NCBI GenBank assembly: GCA_030654695.1
Contig: JAURWY010000034.1
Location: 372,001-436,000 of the forward strand
DNA length: 64,000 bases
Origin: Polaromonas sp.
GTDB taxonomy: Bacteria; Pseudomonadota; Gammaproteobacteria; Burkholderiales; Burkholderiaceae_C
Direction of reading: 5' to 3'
Shown here: in pieces, positions 48,996 through 57,471 of the stretch
Layout: every line of letters begins with the position of its first letter
Position numbering within the stretch: position 1 is the first letter of the stretch
Notes under the pieces: generated by a model
Database searches by the model: none
Seen by the model: the letters and a program-made list of their open reading frames with translations, nothing else
What the model was told of the DNA's origin: nothing
Position numbers and translations under genes: made by a program

Positions 48996-49513
48996 GAAGT
49001 CGCGCCAGCAGAGCCCACCCGTGCGCGGCCTTGCAAGGAAATGCACAGCGCCCGGATGCTGTCCGGCGATTCGCTGCCTGCCGGCGTGAAGAGAATCGTC
49101 TGCGCGGCAGATTTAGCCGAGCCAGTGGCTTGATAAGTGATGCCATGGCCAGTCGACACATTGCTAACAATCGTCGCCAAGGCGGGCAAGGTTGACTGCA
49201 CCCGCAACAGCGCTTTTGCCGGACCTGCTGCGTTGCTATCGACAAACACGAGCCAGCCATCAGCCCAGCCCGCCCGGTCTTGGCTGCAGGTCGTGCCGTT
49301 CGACGATTGACACAGCAACACGGGACGGCCACGTTTGAGTGCTTCAGAGCGCGCGTAGCGCAAATCGCCAAGCAAAGCCTCGGCGGCCAGTAGCACTGAC
49401 CGCTTGACCCACAAACTGCGAAAACTGGGCGCCGCCAGCGATGTCACCACCGCCATCATGGCCAGCACCACCATGAGTTCCACCAGTGTCAAACCGATTA
49501 CACGCCGATTCAT
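48986..49513 (-). CDS. fimT: Minor pilin FimT (GspH-like)
   Basis: This is a 175-residue GspH/FimT-type pseudopilin. MNRRVIG is a short leader, then LTLVELMVVLAMMAVVTSLA with Glu5. The GspH domain includes LLGDLRYARSEALKRGRPVL and CSQDRAGWADGWLVFVD (quoted in part), the family hallmarks. It is the first gene of the minor-pilin unit and is divergent from ribD over a 68-bp AT-rich interval that must hold both promoters. Confidence 0.88.
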   Translation of the reverse strand: MNRRVIGLTLVELMVVLAMMAVVTSLAAPSFRSLWVKRSVLLAAEALLGDLRYARSEALKRGRPVLLCQSSNGTTCSQDRAGWADGWLVFVDSNAAGPAKALLRVQSTLPALATIVSNVSTGHGITYQATGSAKSAAQTILFTPAGSESPDSIRALCISLQGRARVGSAGATSCS

Positions 49514-49581
49514 CTGCCAAATAGTAATCAAAATTAAGATATAAAAGGTTGCTTTAATAATTATTTATATTTACCCAATGA

Positions 49582-50700
49582 ATGAAAAGGGCAAACGCTA
49601 AACTCAGCTCCGTGATCAACCTCGCCCTTCAGCTTGCCCAGCAAGCGCAAAACCAAACCTCGCCGAACCCAGCCGTCGGCTGTGTCTTGGTGTCCGCTGA
49701 TGGCGTCGTCATTGGCCAAGGCCAAACCCAAGCGGTCGGCAGCGCCCACGCCGAAGTGATGGCCCTGCGCGACGCCGCCAGCCGCGGCCATGCCGTCACA
49801 GGCGCTACCGCCTACGTCACGCTCGAGCCGTGCTCACATCAAGGGCGAACCGGCCCTTGCTGCGACGCACTGATAGCCGCCGGCATTGCCAAAGTGGTCG
49901 CGTCCATCGCCGATCCGAATCCACTGGTCGCAGGCCAAGGCTTTGAGCGACTGCGAGCAGCCGGCATCCGCGTCGAAGTCGGCCCGGGTGCCGACGCATC
50001 ACGTGAATTGAACATCGGCTTCTTCAGCCGCATGCAGCGTCAAACGCCTTGGGTGCGGATGAAGATGGCCGCCTCTTTGGACGGCACCACAGCGCTGGCC
50101 AACGGGCAAAGTCAGTGGATCACCTCGCTTGAAGCGCGAACCGACGGCCATGCTTGGCGCGCCCGCGCGTCGGCGGTGCTGACCGGCATTGGTACCTTGC
50201 TGCAAGACGATCCGAGCTTGGATGTGCGGCTGGTCGAGACCCGCCGCCAACCGCATCGCATCATCATCGACAGCCAACTTCAAACGCCGCTAGCCGCACG
50301 GATTTTCAAGCCTGAGGGACAGGTGTGGATTTACACCGCCAGCACCGATGCAGCCAAAACCCAGGCGCTGCAAAGCTGCGGCGCCAGCATCATCTGTCTG
50401 CCTGGCGCGGGCGGCAAGGTTGATTTAGCCGCTGTCATGCGTGACCTCGGCCAGCGGCAAATCAACGAGCTGCATGTTGAGGCCGGCTTTAAACTCAGTG
50501 GCTCGCTGGTGCGCGAAGGATTGGTCGATGAATTTCTGCTTTACCTCGCGCCCAAGTTGCTTGGCCCGGGCCAAGGCCTGCTGGCCTTGGCAGCGCTGCA
50601 AACCCTGACGGAGGCGGTGGCGCTGGAATTCATCTCCGCAGACCGGGTCGGACCTGATCTGCGGCTGGTCGCCCGGATGGAGGGCCGCGGTATTTTTTAA
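49582..50700 (+). CDS. ribD: Bifunctional riboflavin deaminase/reductase
   Basis: RibD carries out the deaminase and reductase steps of riboflavin synthesis. It has 372 residues. The N-terminal zinc deaminase has His56 and Glu58 in SAHAEVMAL and Cys84/Cys93 in LEPCSHQGRTGPCCDAL. The C-terminal reductase domain begins about residue 150 (WVRMKMAASLDGTTAL). An alternative ATG 3 bp upstream is out of frame. It is divergent from fimT and leads ribE by 105 bp. Confidence 0.95.
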   Translation: MKRANAKLSSVINLALQLAQQAQNQTSPNPAVGCVLVSADGVVIGQGQTQAVGSAHAEVMALRDAASRGHAVTGATAYVTLEPCSHQGRTGPCCDALIAAGIAKVVASIADPNPLVAGQGFERLRAAGIRVEVGPGADASRELNIGFFSRMQRQTPWVRMKMAASLDGTTALANGQSQWITSLEARTDGHAWRARASAVLTGIGTLLQDDPSLDVRLVETRRQPHRIIIDSQLQTPLAARIFKPEGQVWIYTASTDAAKTQALQSCGASIICLPGAGGKVDLAAVMRDLGQRQINELHVEAGFKLSGSLVREGLVDEFLLYLAPKLLGPGQGLLALAALQTLTEAVALEFISADRVGPDLRLVARMEGRGIF

Positions 50701-50717
50701 GCTTTTGACACCTCGCC

Positions 50718-50737
50718 GGCTGTTTTTCAGCCTTTTT
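50718..50737 (+). terminator. Weak hairpin plus T-tract between ribD and ribE
   Basis: GGCTG-TTTTT-CAGCC is followed by five T residues. The stem is only 5 bp, so it may attenuate rather than stop transcription from ribD. Confidence 0.45.
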
Positions 50738-50757
50738 AATTTAACGATTCAGGGCCT

Positions 50758-50776
50758 TCGCGCCATCGCGGCGCGA
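50758..50776 (+). promoter_or_regulatory. GC-rich hairpin in the ribE leader
   Basis: The perfect 7-bp stem TCGCGCC/GGCGCGA has a 5-nt loop, 29 bp before the ribE start. I see no FMN riboswitch consensus around it. Confidence 0.5.
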
Positions 50777-50805
50777 TAGTGCCCATTTCCCTGCGAAAAT
50801 ACTGC

Positions 50806-51450
50806 ATGTTTACCGGAATCATCACCGGCGTGGGGCGCATCGTCGCAATCCATCGCCTGGGCAGCTCTTTGGACCATGGCAAGCGACTCACCATCGAAAC
50901 GCCATCGGCTTACCTGAACGACGTCGGTCTCGGCGACAGCATCGCGCTCAACGGCGCCTGCATGACAGCCACGACCCTAGACGCTGCCCACAACCAATTC
51001 ACCATCGACATTTCAGCGGAATCGTTGAACAAGACCTGCGGTCTCGCCGAACTCGGTCCGATCAATCTTGAAAAAGCCCTGCGCGCCAACGACCGACTTG
51101 GCGGCCATATCGTCTCGGGTCATGTGGATGGCATCGGCCTTGTCACGCATTTCGCGCAGGTTGGCGAAAGCTGGGAGTTTCGGATTCAAGCCCCCACCGG
51201 CATCAGCAAATACCTCGCCTACAAAGGCTCGATCACGGTCAATGGCGTCAGCCTGACCGTCAACCGCGTGACCGACCTCGCAGGCCTCGGCGACCAGAGC
51301 GCGGGTTGCGAAATCAGCATCAACCTCATTCCCCACACCGTCGACAACACGGCGCTGGGACATCTCAAGCAGAACGCCCAGGTTAACTTGGAAATCGACC
51401 TGATCGCGCGTTACGTGGAGCGCATGCTCCAAGACACCAGAAAGCCTTGA
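50806..51450 (+). CDS. ribE: Riboflavin synthase alpha chain
   Basis: It converts two 6,7-dimethyl-8-ribityllumazine molecules to riboflavin. It has 214 residues from MFTGIITGVG, the universal N-terminus; an upstream ATG is 27 bp too early. Two homologous lumazine-binding halves are visible: GDSIALNGACMT...GHIVSGHVDG and GSITVNGVSLTV. Its stop is followed 2 nt later by the ribBX ATG. It lies between ribD and ribBX. Confidence 0.96.
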   Translation: MFTGIITGVGRIVAIHRLGSSLDHGKRLTIETPSAYLNDVGLGDSIALNGACMTATTLDAAHNQFTIDISAESLNKTCGLAELGPINLEKALRANDRLGGHIVSGHVDGIGLVTHFAQVGESWEFRIQAPTGISKYLAYKGSITVNGVSLTVNRVTDLAGLGDQSAGCEISINLIPHTVDNTALGHLKQNAQVNLEIDLIARYVERMLQDTRKP

Positions 51451-51452
51451 AC

Positions 51453-52559
51453 ATGACAGTTGCAATTTCTCCGGTCGAAGACATCGTTGCCGATATGGCG
51501 GCCGGCAAGATCGTTATTTTGATTGACGAAGAAGACCGCGAAAACGAAGGTGATTTGGTGCTGGCTGCAGACCACGTCACTGCCGAAGCCATCAATTTCA
51601 TGGCGCGCTACGGTCGCGGCCTGATCTGCCTGACGCTGACCAAAGAACGTTGCGAGCGACTGCAACTGCCGCCCATGGCCCTGCGCAATGGTGACAAAAA
51701 AGGCACCGCTTTCACCGTCTCCATCGAAGCCGCCGAAGGCGTGACCACCGGCATCTCAGCGGCTGACCGTTCGCGCACCGTCGAGGCCGCAGTGGCCAAA
51801 AACGCCAAGGTCGATGACTTGGTGCAGCCCGGCCACATCTTCCCGTTGCAAGCGGTTGACGGCGGCGTGCTGATGCGCGCCGGTCACACCGAAGCTGGTT
51901 GCGACCTCGCTGCCATGGCCGGCTGCACGCCGGCCTCCGTGATCTGCGAGATCATGAACGACGATGGCACCATGGCGCGGTTGCCTGACTTGCTGCTGTT
52001 TGCCGCTGAACACGGTCTCAAAATTGGCACCATCGCGGATTTGATCGAGCACCGCAGCCGCCATGAATCGCTGATTGAAACCGTCGGTACGCGCACGCTG
52101 CAAACCGCCTTTGGCGAATTCACCGCACACGCCTTCAAAGACAAACCAAGCCAAGGTGTGCATCTGGCACTGGTCAAAGGCAGCTGGCAGCCTGAAGAAA
52201 CCGTGGCCGCACGCGTGCACGAACCGCTGTCTGTCTTCGACGCCCTGGAAGTCGGCCGCACCATGCATTCTTGGAGCTTGGATCAGAGCCTCCAATACAT
52301 TGCCGACGAAGGCAAAGGGGTGGTTGTGTTGCTCAATTGCGGCGAAAGTGGCGCACAACTGCTGGCCCAGTTTGAAGGAACGGCAGAAGCCAGTCACGCG
52401 CCAACTCGCGGCCGCATGGACTTGCGCTCCTACGGCATCGGCGCGCAAATTCTGCGTGAATGCGGTGTCAGCAAAATGAAGCTGCTGGGCAACCCGCGTC
52501 GCATGCCGAGCATGGCGGGATACGGTCTCGAGACCGTCGGCTACATCAACAAAGAATGA
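51453..52559 (+). CDS. ribBX: 3,4-Dihydroxy-2-butanone 4-phosphate synthase with degenerate GTP cyclohydrolase II domain (RibBX)
   Basis: This is a 368-residue protein. The N-terminal RibB domain (DEEDRENEGDLVLAADHV, RAGHTEAGCDLAAMAG) is intact and makes dihydroxybutanone phosphate from ribulose 5-phosphate. The C-terminal part is GCH II-like (GVHLALVKGSW, RVHEPLSVFDALEV) but lacks the three zinc cysteines (ECLTGD and RCDCG type) and the active-site residues of RibA. It is thus likely non-catalytic in GTP cyclohydrolysis. Such RibBX fusions are known in proteobacteria. A separate ribA must exist elsewhere. Confidence 0.9.
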   Translation: MTVAISPVEDIVADMAAGKIVILIDEEDRENEGDLVLAADHVTAEAINFMARYGRGLICLTLTKERCERLQLPPMALRNGDKKGTAFTVSIEAAEGVTTGISAADRSRTVEAAVAKNAKVDDLVQPGHIFPLQAVDGGVLMRAGHTEAGCDLAAMAGCTPASVICEIMNDDGTMARLPDLLLFAAEHGLKIGTIADLIEHRSRHESLIETVGTRTLQTAFGEFTAHAFKDKPSQGVHLALVKGSWQPEETVAARVHEPLSVFDALEVGRTMHSWSLDQSLQYIADEGKGVVVLLNCGESGAQLLAQFEGTAEASHAPTRGRMDLRSYGIGAQILRECGVSKMKLLGNPRRMPSMAGYGLETVGYINKE

Positions 52560-52610
52560 CGCACCGCGCCGGAACCTTCCGAAAACAACCATCACCGAAG
52601 GACAACCATC

Positions 52611-53075
52611 ATGTTTGAAGCAGACAAAGGCCAAGTCGGCCAGCTCAACGGACAACAACTGTCTATCGGTATCGTGCAGGCGCGCTTCAACGAGAGCATC
52701 ACCCACACTCTGGCGACGGCCTGCATCGCCGAGCTGCAACGGCATGGCGTCGACGCCGCCAATATTCACCATGTCACGGTGCCCGGTGCGCTTGAAATAC
52801 CGGTGGCCCTGCAAGCCATGGCCGAGACAGAAACCTACGATGCTTTGATCGCGCTGGGTTGCATCATTCGCGGCGAAACCTACCACTTTGAGTTGGTCGC
52901 CAACGAAAGCGGCGCTGCCGTGACGCGCTTGGCGCTGGACTACCAAATCCCGATCGCCAATGCGATTCTCACCACTGAAAATGTTGCCCAAGCCGAAGCC
53001 AGGCAAGTCGAAAAGGGCCGTGACGCTGCTCGCGTCGCCATTGAAATGGCCAACTTGCTCGACGCTATTTCCTGA
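52611..53075 (+). CDS. ribH: 6,7-Dimethyl-8-ribityllumazine synthase
   Basis: RibH joins the pyrimidinedione from RibD with the butanone phosphate from RibB. It has 154 residues. [33 protein letters not shown] and [20 protein letters not shown] (containing the catalytic His) are intact. GAAGGAC lies before the ATG. nusB follows 9 bp later, a conserved ribH-nusB pair. Confidence 0.97.
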   Translation: MFEADKGQVGQLNGQQLSIGIVQARFNESITHTLATACIAELQRHGVDAANIHHVTVPGALEIPVALQAMAETETYDALIALGCIIRGETYHFELVANESGAAVTRLALDYQIPIANAILTTENVAQAEARQVEKGRDAARVAIEMANLLDAIS

Positions 53076-53084
53076 ACACAAAAC

Positions 53085-53591
53085 ATGACTATCGCACCCA
53101 AACGCCCCCCACAGACCCGCACCGGTCTGACCGACACAGGCGTTAAAAAAGCCGCCGACAAATCAGCCCGCACACGCGCCCGCGAGTTCGCCTTGCAAGC
53201 GCTGTACCAATTTTTAGTGGGTGGCAATGAAGCTGCGCCCATCGACGCCTTCACGCGCGATCTGGTCGGCTTTCACAAGGCTGACTCGGTGCATTACGAC
53301 GCCCTGCTGCACGGCTGCATTGAAGGTGCCGCCGGCCTCGACGAGTTGATCTTGCCACTGCTCGACCGCAAGATGAACGAGATCTCCCCGGTGGAGCACG
53401 CCATTTTGTGGATTGGCGCTTACGAATTCAAGCAATGCCCCGACGTGCCTTGGCGCGTCGTCATCAACGAATGCATCGAACTGGCCAAAGCCTTTGGCGG
53501 CACCGACGGCCACAAGTGGGTCAACGGCGTGCTGAACCAGCTCGCACCAATCCTGCGCGAAGCCGAAGTCGCCAGCGACAAAGCCCGCTAA
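53085..53591 (+). CDS. nusB: Transcription antitermination factor NusB
   Basis: This is a 168-residue RNA-binding factor that acts with NusE (S10) at boxA of rRNA operons. [19 protein letters not shown] and [21 protein letters not shown] are family motifs, and [20 protein letters not shown] is the conserved C-terminal block. The N-terminal 25 residues (Lys/Arg/Thr-rich) are a betaproteobacterial-type extension. It is last in the rib operon. Confidence 0.96.
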   Translation: MTIAPKRPPQTRTGLTDTGVKKAADKSARTRAREFALQALYQFLVGGNEAAPIDAFTRDLVGFHKADSVHYDALLHGCIEGAAGLDELILPLLDRKMNEISPVEHAILWIGAYEFKQCPDVPWRVVINECIELAKAFGGTDGHKWVNGVLNQLAPILREAEVASDKAR

Positions 53592-53628
53592 CCAGCCCGC
53601 TCACAAGCCAAACGAGTCAAGCAGACCC

Positions 53629-54849
53629 ATGCGAATTTCCCAGCGCGCCCAACGCATTGAGCCCTTCTATGTGATGGAGGTGGCCAAAGCGGCCTCTGCG
53701 TTAGCGCAGCAGGTCGCTGACAGCCGTCAGCCGATGATTTTTCTGAACATCGGCGAACCTGACTTCAGCGCCCCGCCGCTGGTGCAAGAAGCCGCCGCAC
53801 GCGTCATCGCCCAAGGCAACACCCAATACACGGCCGCCACCGGCCTGCCCGCACTGCGCGAAAAAATCAGTGACTGGTATGCCACGCGCTTTCAGGCGGA
53901 TGTCGCACCCAGCCGCATCATCATCACCGCTGGCGCGTCGGCGGCGCTGCACTTGGCTTGCCTCGCGCTGATTGAAGCCGGCGACGAAATCCTCATGCCG
54001 GACCCGAGCTACCCGTGCAACCAGCATTTTGTCGGTGCGGCCGACGGCCGTTCGACGCTGATCCCCACCACAGCCGCAGAGCGCTTTCAACTCACAGCCG
54101 ACAAAGTCGCCGAAGCTTGGGGCCCGGACACACGGGGCGTCATGCTCGCCTCGCCGTCCAACCCGACCGGCACGTCCATCGCGCCAGACGAACTGCAGCG
54201 CCTGCACAACTTTGTGCACAGCCGTGGCGGCATCACCCTGATCGACGAGATTTACTTAGGCCTCAGCTACGACGAACACTTTGGCCGCAGCGCGCTGGCC
54301 ATGCCGGGTGACTTGGGCCAGAACGTCATCAGCATCAACAGCTTCAGCAAGTACTTCAACATGACCGGTTGGCGACTCGGCTGGCTGGTCGTGCCCGAAG
54401 CGCTGGTACCGGTGATTGAGCGTATGGCGCAAAACCTGTTCATCTGCCCCAGCACGGTGGCGCAACACGCCGCCCTCGCCTGCTTTGAGCCTGAGAGCTT
54501 GGCCGAATACGAACGCCGCCGCGCTGAATTCAAAGCTAGGCGCGACTACTTCATCCCCGAGCTGAACCGCCTTGGCTTGACGGTTCCGGTCATGCCCGAC
54601 GGTGCTTTTTACGCTTACGCCGACTGCACCCAAGCGGCCCAAAAATTCGGCATCCGCCCAGGCCAGCCAGACGGTACCGGCGGTAGCTGGGACTTCGCTT
54701 TTGAACTGATGCAGCGCGCTCACCTCGCGGTGGCGCCGGGTCGCGACTTCGGCAAAGTCGCACCCGACAAGTTTGTCCGCTTCTCCACCGCCAGCTCGAT
54801 GGCGGATCTCAAAGAAGCCGTCTCACGATTGGAGGCGGTGCTTGGTTAA
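53629..54849 (+). CDS. Class I/II pyridoxal-phosphate aminotransferase
   Basis: This is a 406-residue cytoplasmic aminotransferase of fold type I. FLNIGEPDFSAPPLVQEAA, LASPSNPTGTSIAPDEL and the PLP lysine in SINSFSKYFNMTGWRLGW are intact. The substrate cannot be decided; broad aromatic/aspartate or alanine-type activity is possible. It starts 37 bp after nusB and ends before a dispersed repeat that leads into ybgC. Confidence 0.92.
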   Translation: MRISQRAQRIEPFYVMEVAKAASALAQQVADSRQPMIFLNIGEPDFSAPPLVQEAAARVIAQGNTQYTAATGLPALREKISDWYATRFQADVAPSRIIITAGASAALHLACLALIEAGDEILMPDPSYPCNQHFVGAADGRSTLIPTTAAERFQLTADKVAEAWGPDTRGVMLASPSNPTGTSIAPDELQRLHNFVHSRGGITLIDEIYLGLSYDEHFGRSALAMPGDLGQNVISINSFSKYFNMTGWRLGWLVVPEALVPVIERMAQNLFICPSTVAQHAALACFEPESLAEYERRRAEFKARRDYFIPELNRLGLTVPVMPDGAFYAYADCTQAAQKFGIRPGQPDGTGGSWDFAFELMQRAHLAVAPGRDFGKVAPDKFVRFSTASSMADLKEAVSRLEAVLG

Positions 54850-54865
54850 CCCAACGAATGTTTTC

Positions 54866-54939
54866 CCGCCGGGCCGCCCCAAGGGAAAATGCGCCCCCTC
54901 GGGGGGCAGCGAAGCACACGCAGTGGCGAGCGTGGGGGC
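54866..54939 (+). repeat. Dispersed intergenic repeat (Comamonadaceae type)
   Basis: The unit begins CCGCCGGGCCGCCCCAAGGG, includes CCCCCTCGGGGGGCAGCGAA and ends AGTGGCGAGCGTGGGGGC. I recognise this as a short repeat found between genes in many Comamonadaceae. CCCCCTCGGGGGG forms a hairpin. It ends 16 bp before the ybgC ATG. I noticed only one copy in the window. Confidence 0.75.
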
Positions 54940-54955
54940 TACATTTCAATGGTTG

Positions 54956-55363
54956 ATGAGGGTTTATTGGGAAGACACCGACGCCGGTGGCATCGTCTTC
55001 TACGCCAACTACCTGAAGTTTTTTGAACGCAGCCGCACCGAGTGGCTGCGTTCGCTGGGCATTGAACAGCACGCCCTGCGCGAGCAAAGCGGCGGCATGT
55101 TCATCGTCAGCGAAACCAGCGTTCGCTACCTGCAACCATCGCGTCTCGACGACGAACTGATTGTTACGGCTCGGCTGCAAGAAAAAGGCCGCGCTTCTTT
55201 GATAATCAACCAGCAGGTATTCCTGAAAAACAAAGCAACAGCCGAGTCACCGACAACGCTGCTGTGTGAGGCGACGATTCGGATCGGCTGGGTCGATGCC
55301 AACAGCCTCAAACCCTCACGCATCCCCACGCATATTTTGGACAGCCTGGAGCTCCACTCATGA
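54956..55363 (+). CDS. ybgC: Tol-Pal-associated acyl-CoA thioesterase YbgC
   Basis: This is a 135-residue hotdog-fold thioesterase. VYWEDTDAGGIVFYANYLKF has the catalytic Asp, and FERSRTEWLRSLG follows. It acts on acyl-CoA at the inner membrane, near phospholipid enzymes. The ATG MRVYWEDTDA is used; a short in-frame extension upstream would read into the dispersed repeat. It overlaps tolQ by four bases. Confidence 0.92.
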   Translation: MRVYWEDTDAGGIVFYANYLKFFERSRTEWLRSLGIEQHALREQSGGMFIVSETSVRYLQPSRLDDELIVTARLQEKGRASLIINQQVFLKNKATAESPTTLLCEATIRIGWVDANSLKPSRIPTHILDSLELHS

Positions 55364-56052
55364 ATCAAGACATGTCGATCGTCAGTTTAATTTTGCACGC
55401 CAGCTGGGTCGTGCAAGCTGTGGTGGTCTTGCTGCTGGGCATTTCAATTGCCAGCTGGTCGGCCATCTTTCGCAAGATCGGCTCCCTGCGTCGCGTGGCG
55501 GCGCTGAACGATGAGTTCGACCGCGAGTTCTGGTCGGGCACCAGCTTGAACGAACTCTTTGCCGCCGCCACCCAGAACGCGCACGGTTCGGGCCCGATGG
55601 AGCGCATATTTGCCAGCGGCATGCGCGAATACCAAAAACTGCGCGAGCGCCGCGTGGTCGACCCAGGCGCCCTGCTCGACGGTGCACGCCGCGCCATGCG
55701 CGCCAGCTACCAGCGTGAGATGGACGGGGTCGAGTCCAATCTGTCCTTCCTCGCCACGGTCGGCTCGGTCTCGCCCTATGTCGGTTTGTTCGGCACGGTC
55801 TGGGGCATCATGCACGCCTTCACCGGCTTGGCCGCGCTAGAGCAAGTCACGCTGTCAACCGTCGCACCCGGCATTGCCGAGGCGCTGGTGGCCACCGCCA
55901 TTGCCTTGTTCGCAGCCATTCCAGCCGTGGTTGCCTACAACCGCTTTGCCCACGACATTGACCGCATTGCCAACAAACTGGAAACCTTCATTGAAGAGTT
56001 CTCCAACATCTTGCAGCGCAATTTGGGCGCGCAATCGGCATCGGGCCACTGA
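55360..56052 (+). CDS. tolQ: Tol-Pal system protein TolQ
   Basis: This is an inner-membrane subunit of the TolQR proton-driven motor, 230 residues. Three membrane segments are visible (ILHASWVVQAVVVLLLGISI and two after residue 130). ATVGSVSPYVGLFGTVWGI and ALVATAIALFAAIPAVVAYN are the conserved MotA/TolQ/ExbB segments. It starts at an ATGA overlap with ybgC and is 8 bp before tolR. Confidence 0.95.
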   Translation: MNQDMSIVSLILHASWVVQAVVVLLLGISIASWSAIFRKIGSLRRVAALNDEFDREFWSGTSLNELFAAATQNAHGSGPMERIFASGMREYQKLRERRVVDPGALLDGARRAMRASYQREMDGVESNLSFLATVGSVSPYVGLFGTVWGIMHAFTGLAALEQVTLSTVAPGIAEALVATAIALFAAIPAVVAYNRFAHDIDRIANKLETFIEEFSNILQRNLGAQSASGH

Positions 56053-56060
56053 CGACAGCC

Positions 56061-56495
56061 ATGCCAGCCATCAACTCACGCGGCCGTGGACGCCGCACCA
56101 TCAGTGAAATCAACATGGTGCCCTTCATCGACGTGATGCTGGTGCTGCTCATCATCTTCATGGTGACCGCACCGCTCATCACGCCCAGCATGATTGCGTT
56201 GCCGCGCGTTGGCAAGGCGCCGGGTCAACCGCCCAAGCCCATCCAAGTGCAGATCGACAAAGACGAAAAAATCCAAATCACCGAATCGGGCGGCAAGCCC
56301 GTGAGCATTGTCATGGACGAAGTCGGCAGCACCGTGAAGCGTCTGCAGCCGGCTGTGCCGCAAGGCGAGCAAGCCACGCCCGTGGTGATCAGCGCTGACA
56401 AGTCCATCAAATACGAAACCGTGGTCAAGGTCATGGATGCGCTGCAACGCGCCGGCGTCCAACGTGTGGGCCTGTCGGTTCAGACGGGCAATTGA
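56061..56495 (+). CDS. tolR: Tol-Pal system protein TolR
   Basis: This is a 144-residue protein with one membrane span. NMVPFIDVMLVLLIIFMVTA holds Asp24, the proton-relay residue of the motor. The periplasmic domain binds peptidoglycan. Its position between tolQ and tolA is standard. Confidence 0.95.
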   Translation: MPAINSRGRGRRTISEINMVPFIDVMLVLLIIFMVTAPLITPSMIALPRVGKAPGQPPKPIQVQIDKDEKIQITESGGKPVSIVMDEVGSTVKRLQPAVPQGEQATPVVISADKSIKYETVVKVMDALQRAGVQRVGLSVQTGN

Positions 56496-56547
56496 GTTTG
56501 CTGCACCCCAACGCGTCCCATTTGAAGTTGATCTGAGCTGAACCGCC

Positions 56548-57468
56548 ATGCCCAGCACTGACCAACGCCCTGACCTATTGCCCCGCGACGAACCGGGGGC
56601 TGTGCGCTCGTTTTCATTCGCGCTGGTGGTGCACCTGTTGCTGGCCGCCGCGCTGACTTGGGGCGTGAGTTGGAAGAGCAACGACCCAACGGTGACGTTT
56701 GAAGCCGAGCTGTGGTCCAACGTGCAGCAAGAGGCCGCTCCGGCGCTGGAAGCCCCACCGCCCCCGCCCCCTACGCCGCCAGCGCCTGAGCCAGAACCTG
56801 TTCCTGTGCCAAAGCCAGCGCCGCCACCGCCGGCCAAAGTCGAAGCGGCACCAGACCCAGACATCGCCTTAGAACGCGAGAAGAAGCGCAAGAAAAAAGA
56901 AGCCGAAGACAAAAAAACAGCGCTGGCATTGGCTGAGAAAGCCGACAAGGCGGCGAAAGAAAAGGCCGACAAGGCAGAAAAAGTCCTGAAAGAGAAAGAA
57001 CTTGCGAAGGCCAAAGCCAGGGCTGCAGCACAAGCCAAACTCGAGGCGCAAAAGCTCGAAGCACAGAAAGAGCAGGAGGCCAAAAAGCAAGCCGCTGCCG
57101 ATGCCAAATTCCGCAAAGACAACATTGCCCGCATGAACGCCCTAGCGGGGGCCACTGGCGCGCCGGAAGCCAAGGGCTCAGCACTGCAGTCGAGCGGGCC
57201 GTCAGCCAGCTACGGGGGGAAAGTCCGCGCCAAGGTCAAGCCCAATGTGATTTTCACTGAGGATATTGTCGGCAACCCGGTGGCAGAGGTTGAAGTGCGC
57301 ACCACGCTCGACGGCACCATCACCAGCCAGAAACTCGTTAAATCGAGTGGCAACAAAGCTTGGGACGACGCGGTCATCACCGCCATCGTCCGCACTGGCA
57401 CCATGCCGCGCGATACCGATGGACGCGTGCCAACGCCGATGATTATTTCGTTCCGGCCGAAGGACTGA
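56548..57468 (+). CDS. tolA: Tol-Pal system protein TolA
   Basis: TolA links the TolQR motor to Pal across the periplasm. It has 306 residues: an N-terminal span (FSFALVVHLLLAAALTWGV), a proline-rich part, a long Lys/Glu/Ala helix (about residues 110-190) and a C-terminal TonB-like domain (VAEVEVRTTLDGTITSQKLV, PTPMIISFRPKD). tolB and pal, which usually follow, are absent: the next gene is on the other strand 3 bp away. Confidence 0.93.
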   Translation: MPSTDQRPDLLPRDEPGAVRSFSFALVVHLLLAAALTWGVSWKSNDPTVTFEAELWSNVQQEAAPALEAPPPPPPTPPAPEPEPVPVPKPAPPPPAKVEAAPDPDIALEREKKRKKKEAEDKKTALALAEKADKAAKEKADKAEKVLKEKELAKAKARAAAQAKLEAQKLEAQKEQEAKKQAAADAKFRKDNIARMNALAGATGAPEAKGSALQSSGPSASYGGKVRAKVKPNVIFTEDIVGNPVAEVEVRTTLDGTITSQKLVKSSGNKAWDDAVITAIVRTGTMPRDTDGRVPTPMIISFRPKD

Positions 57469-57471
57469 GGC

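Noticed and set aside
50701..50805. FMN riboswitch before ribE
   Set aside because: The gap holds two hairpins but none of the conserved FMN-element blocks, and it is too short for the full aptamer.
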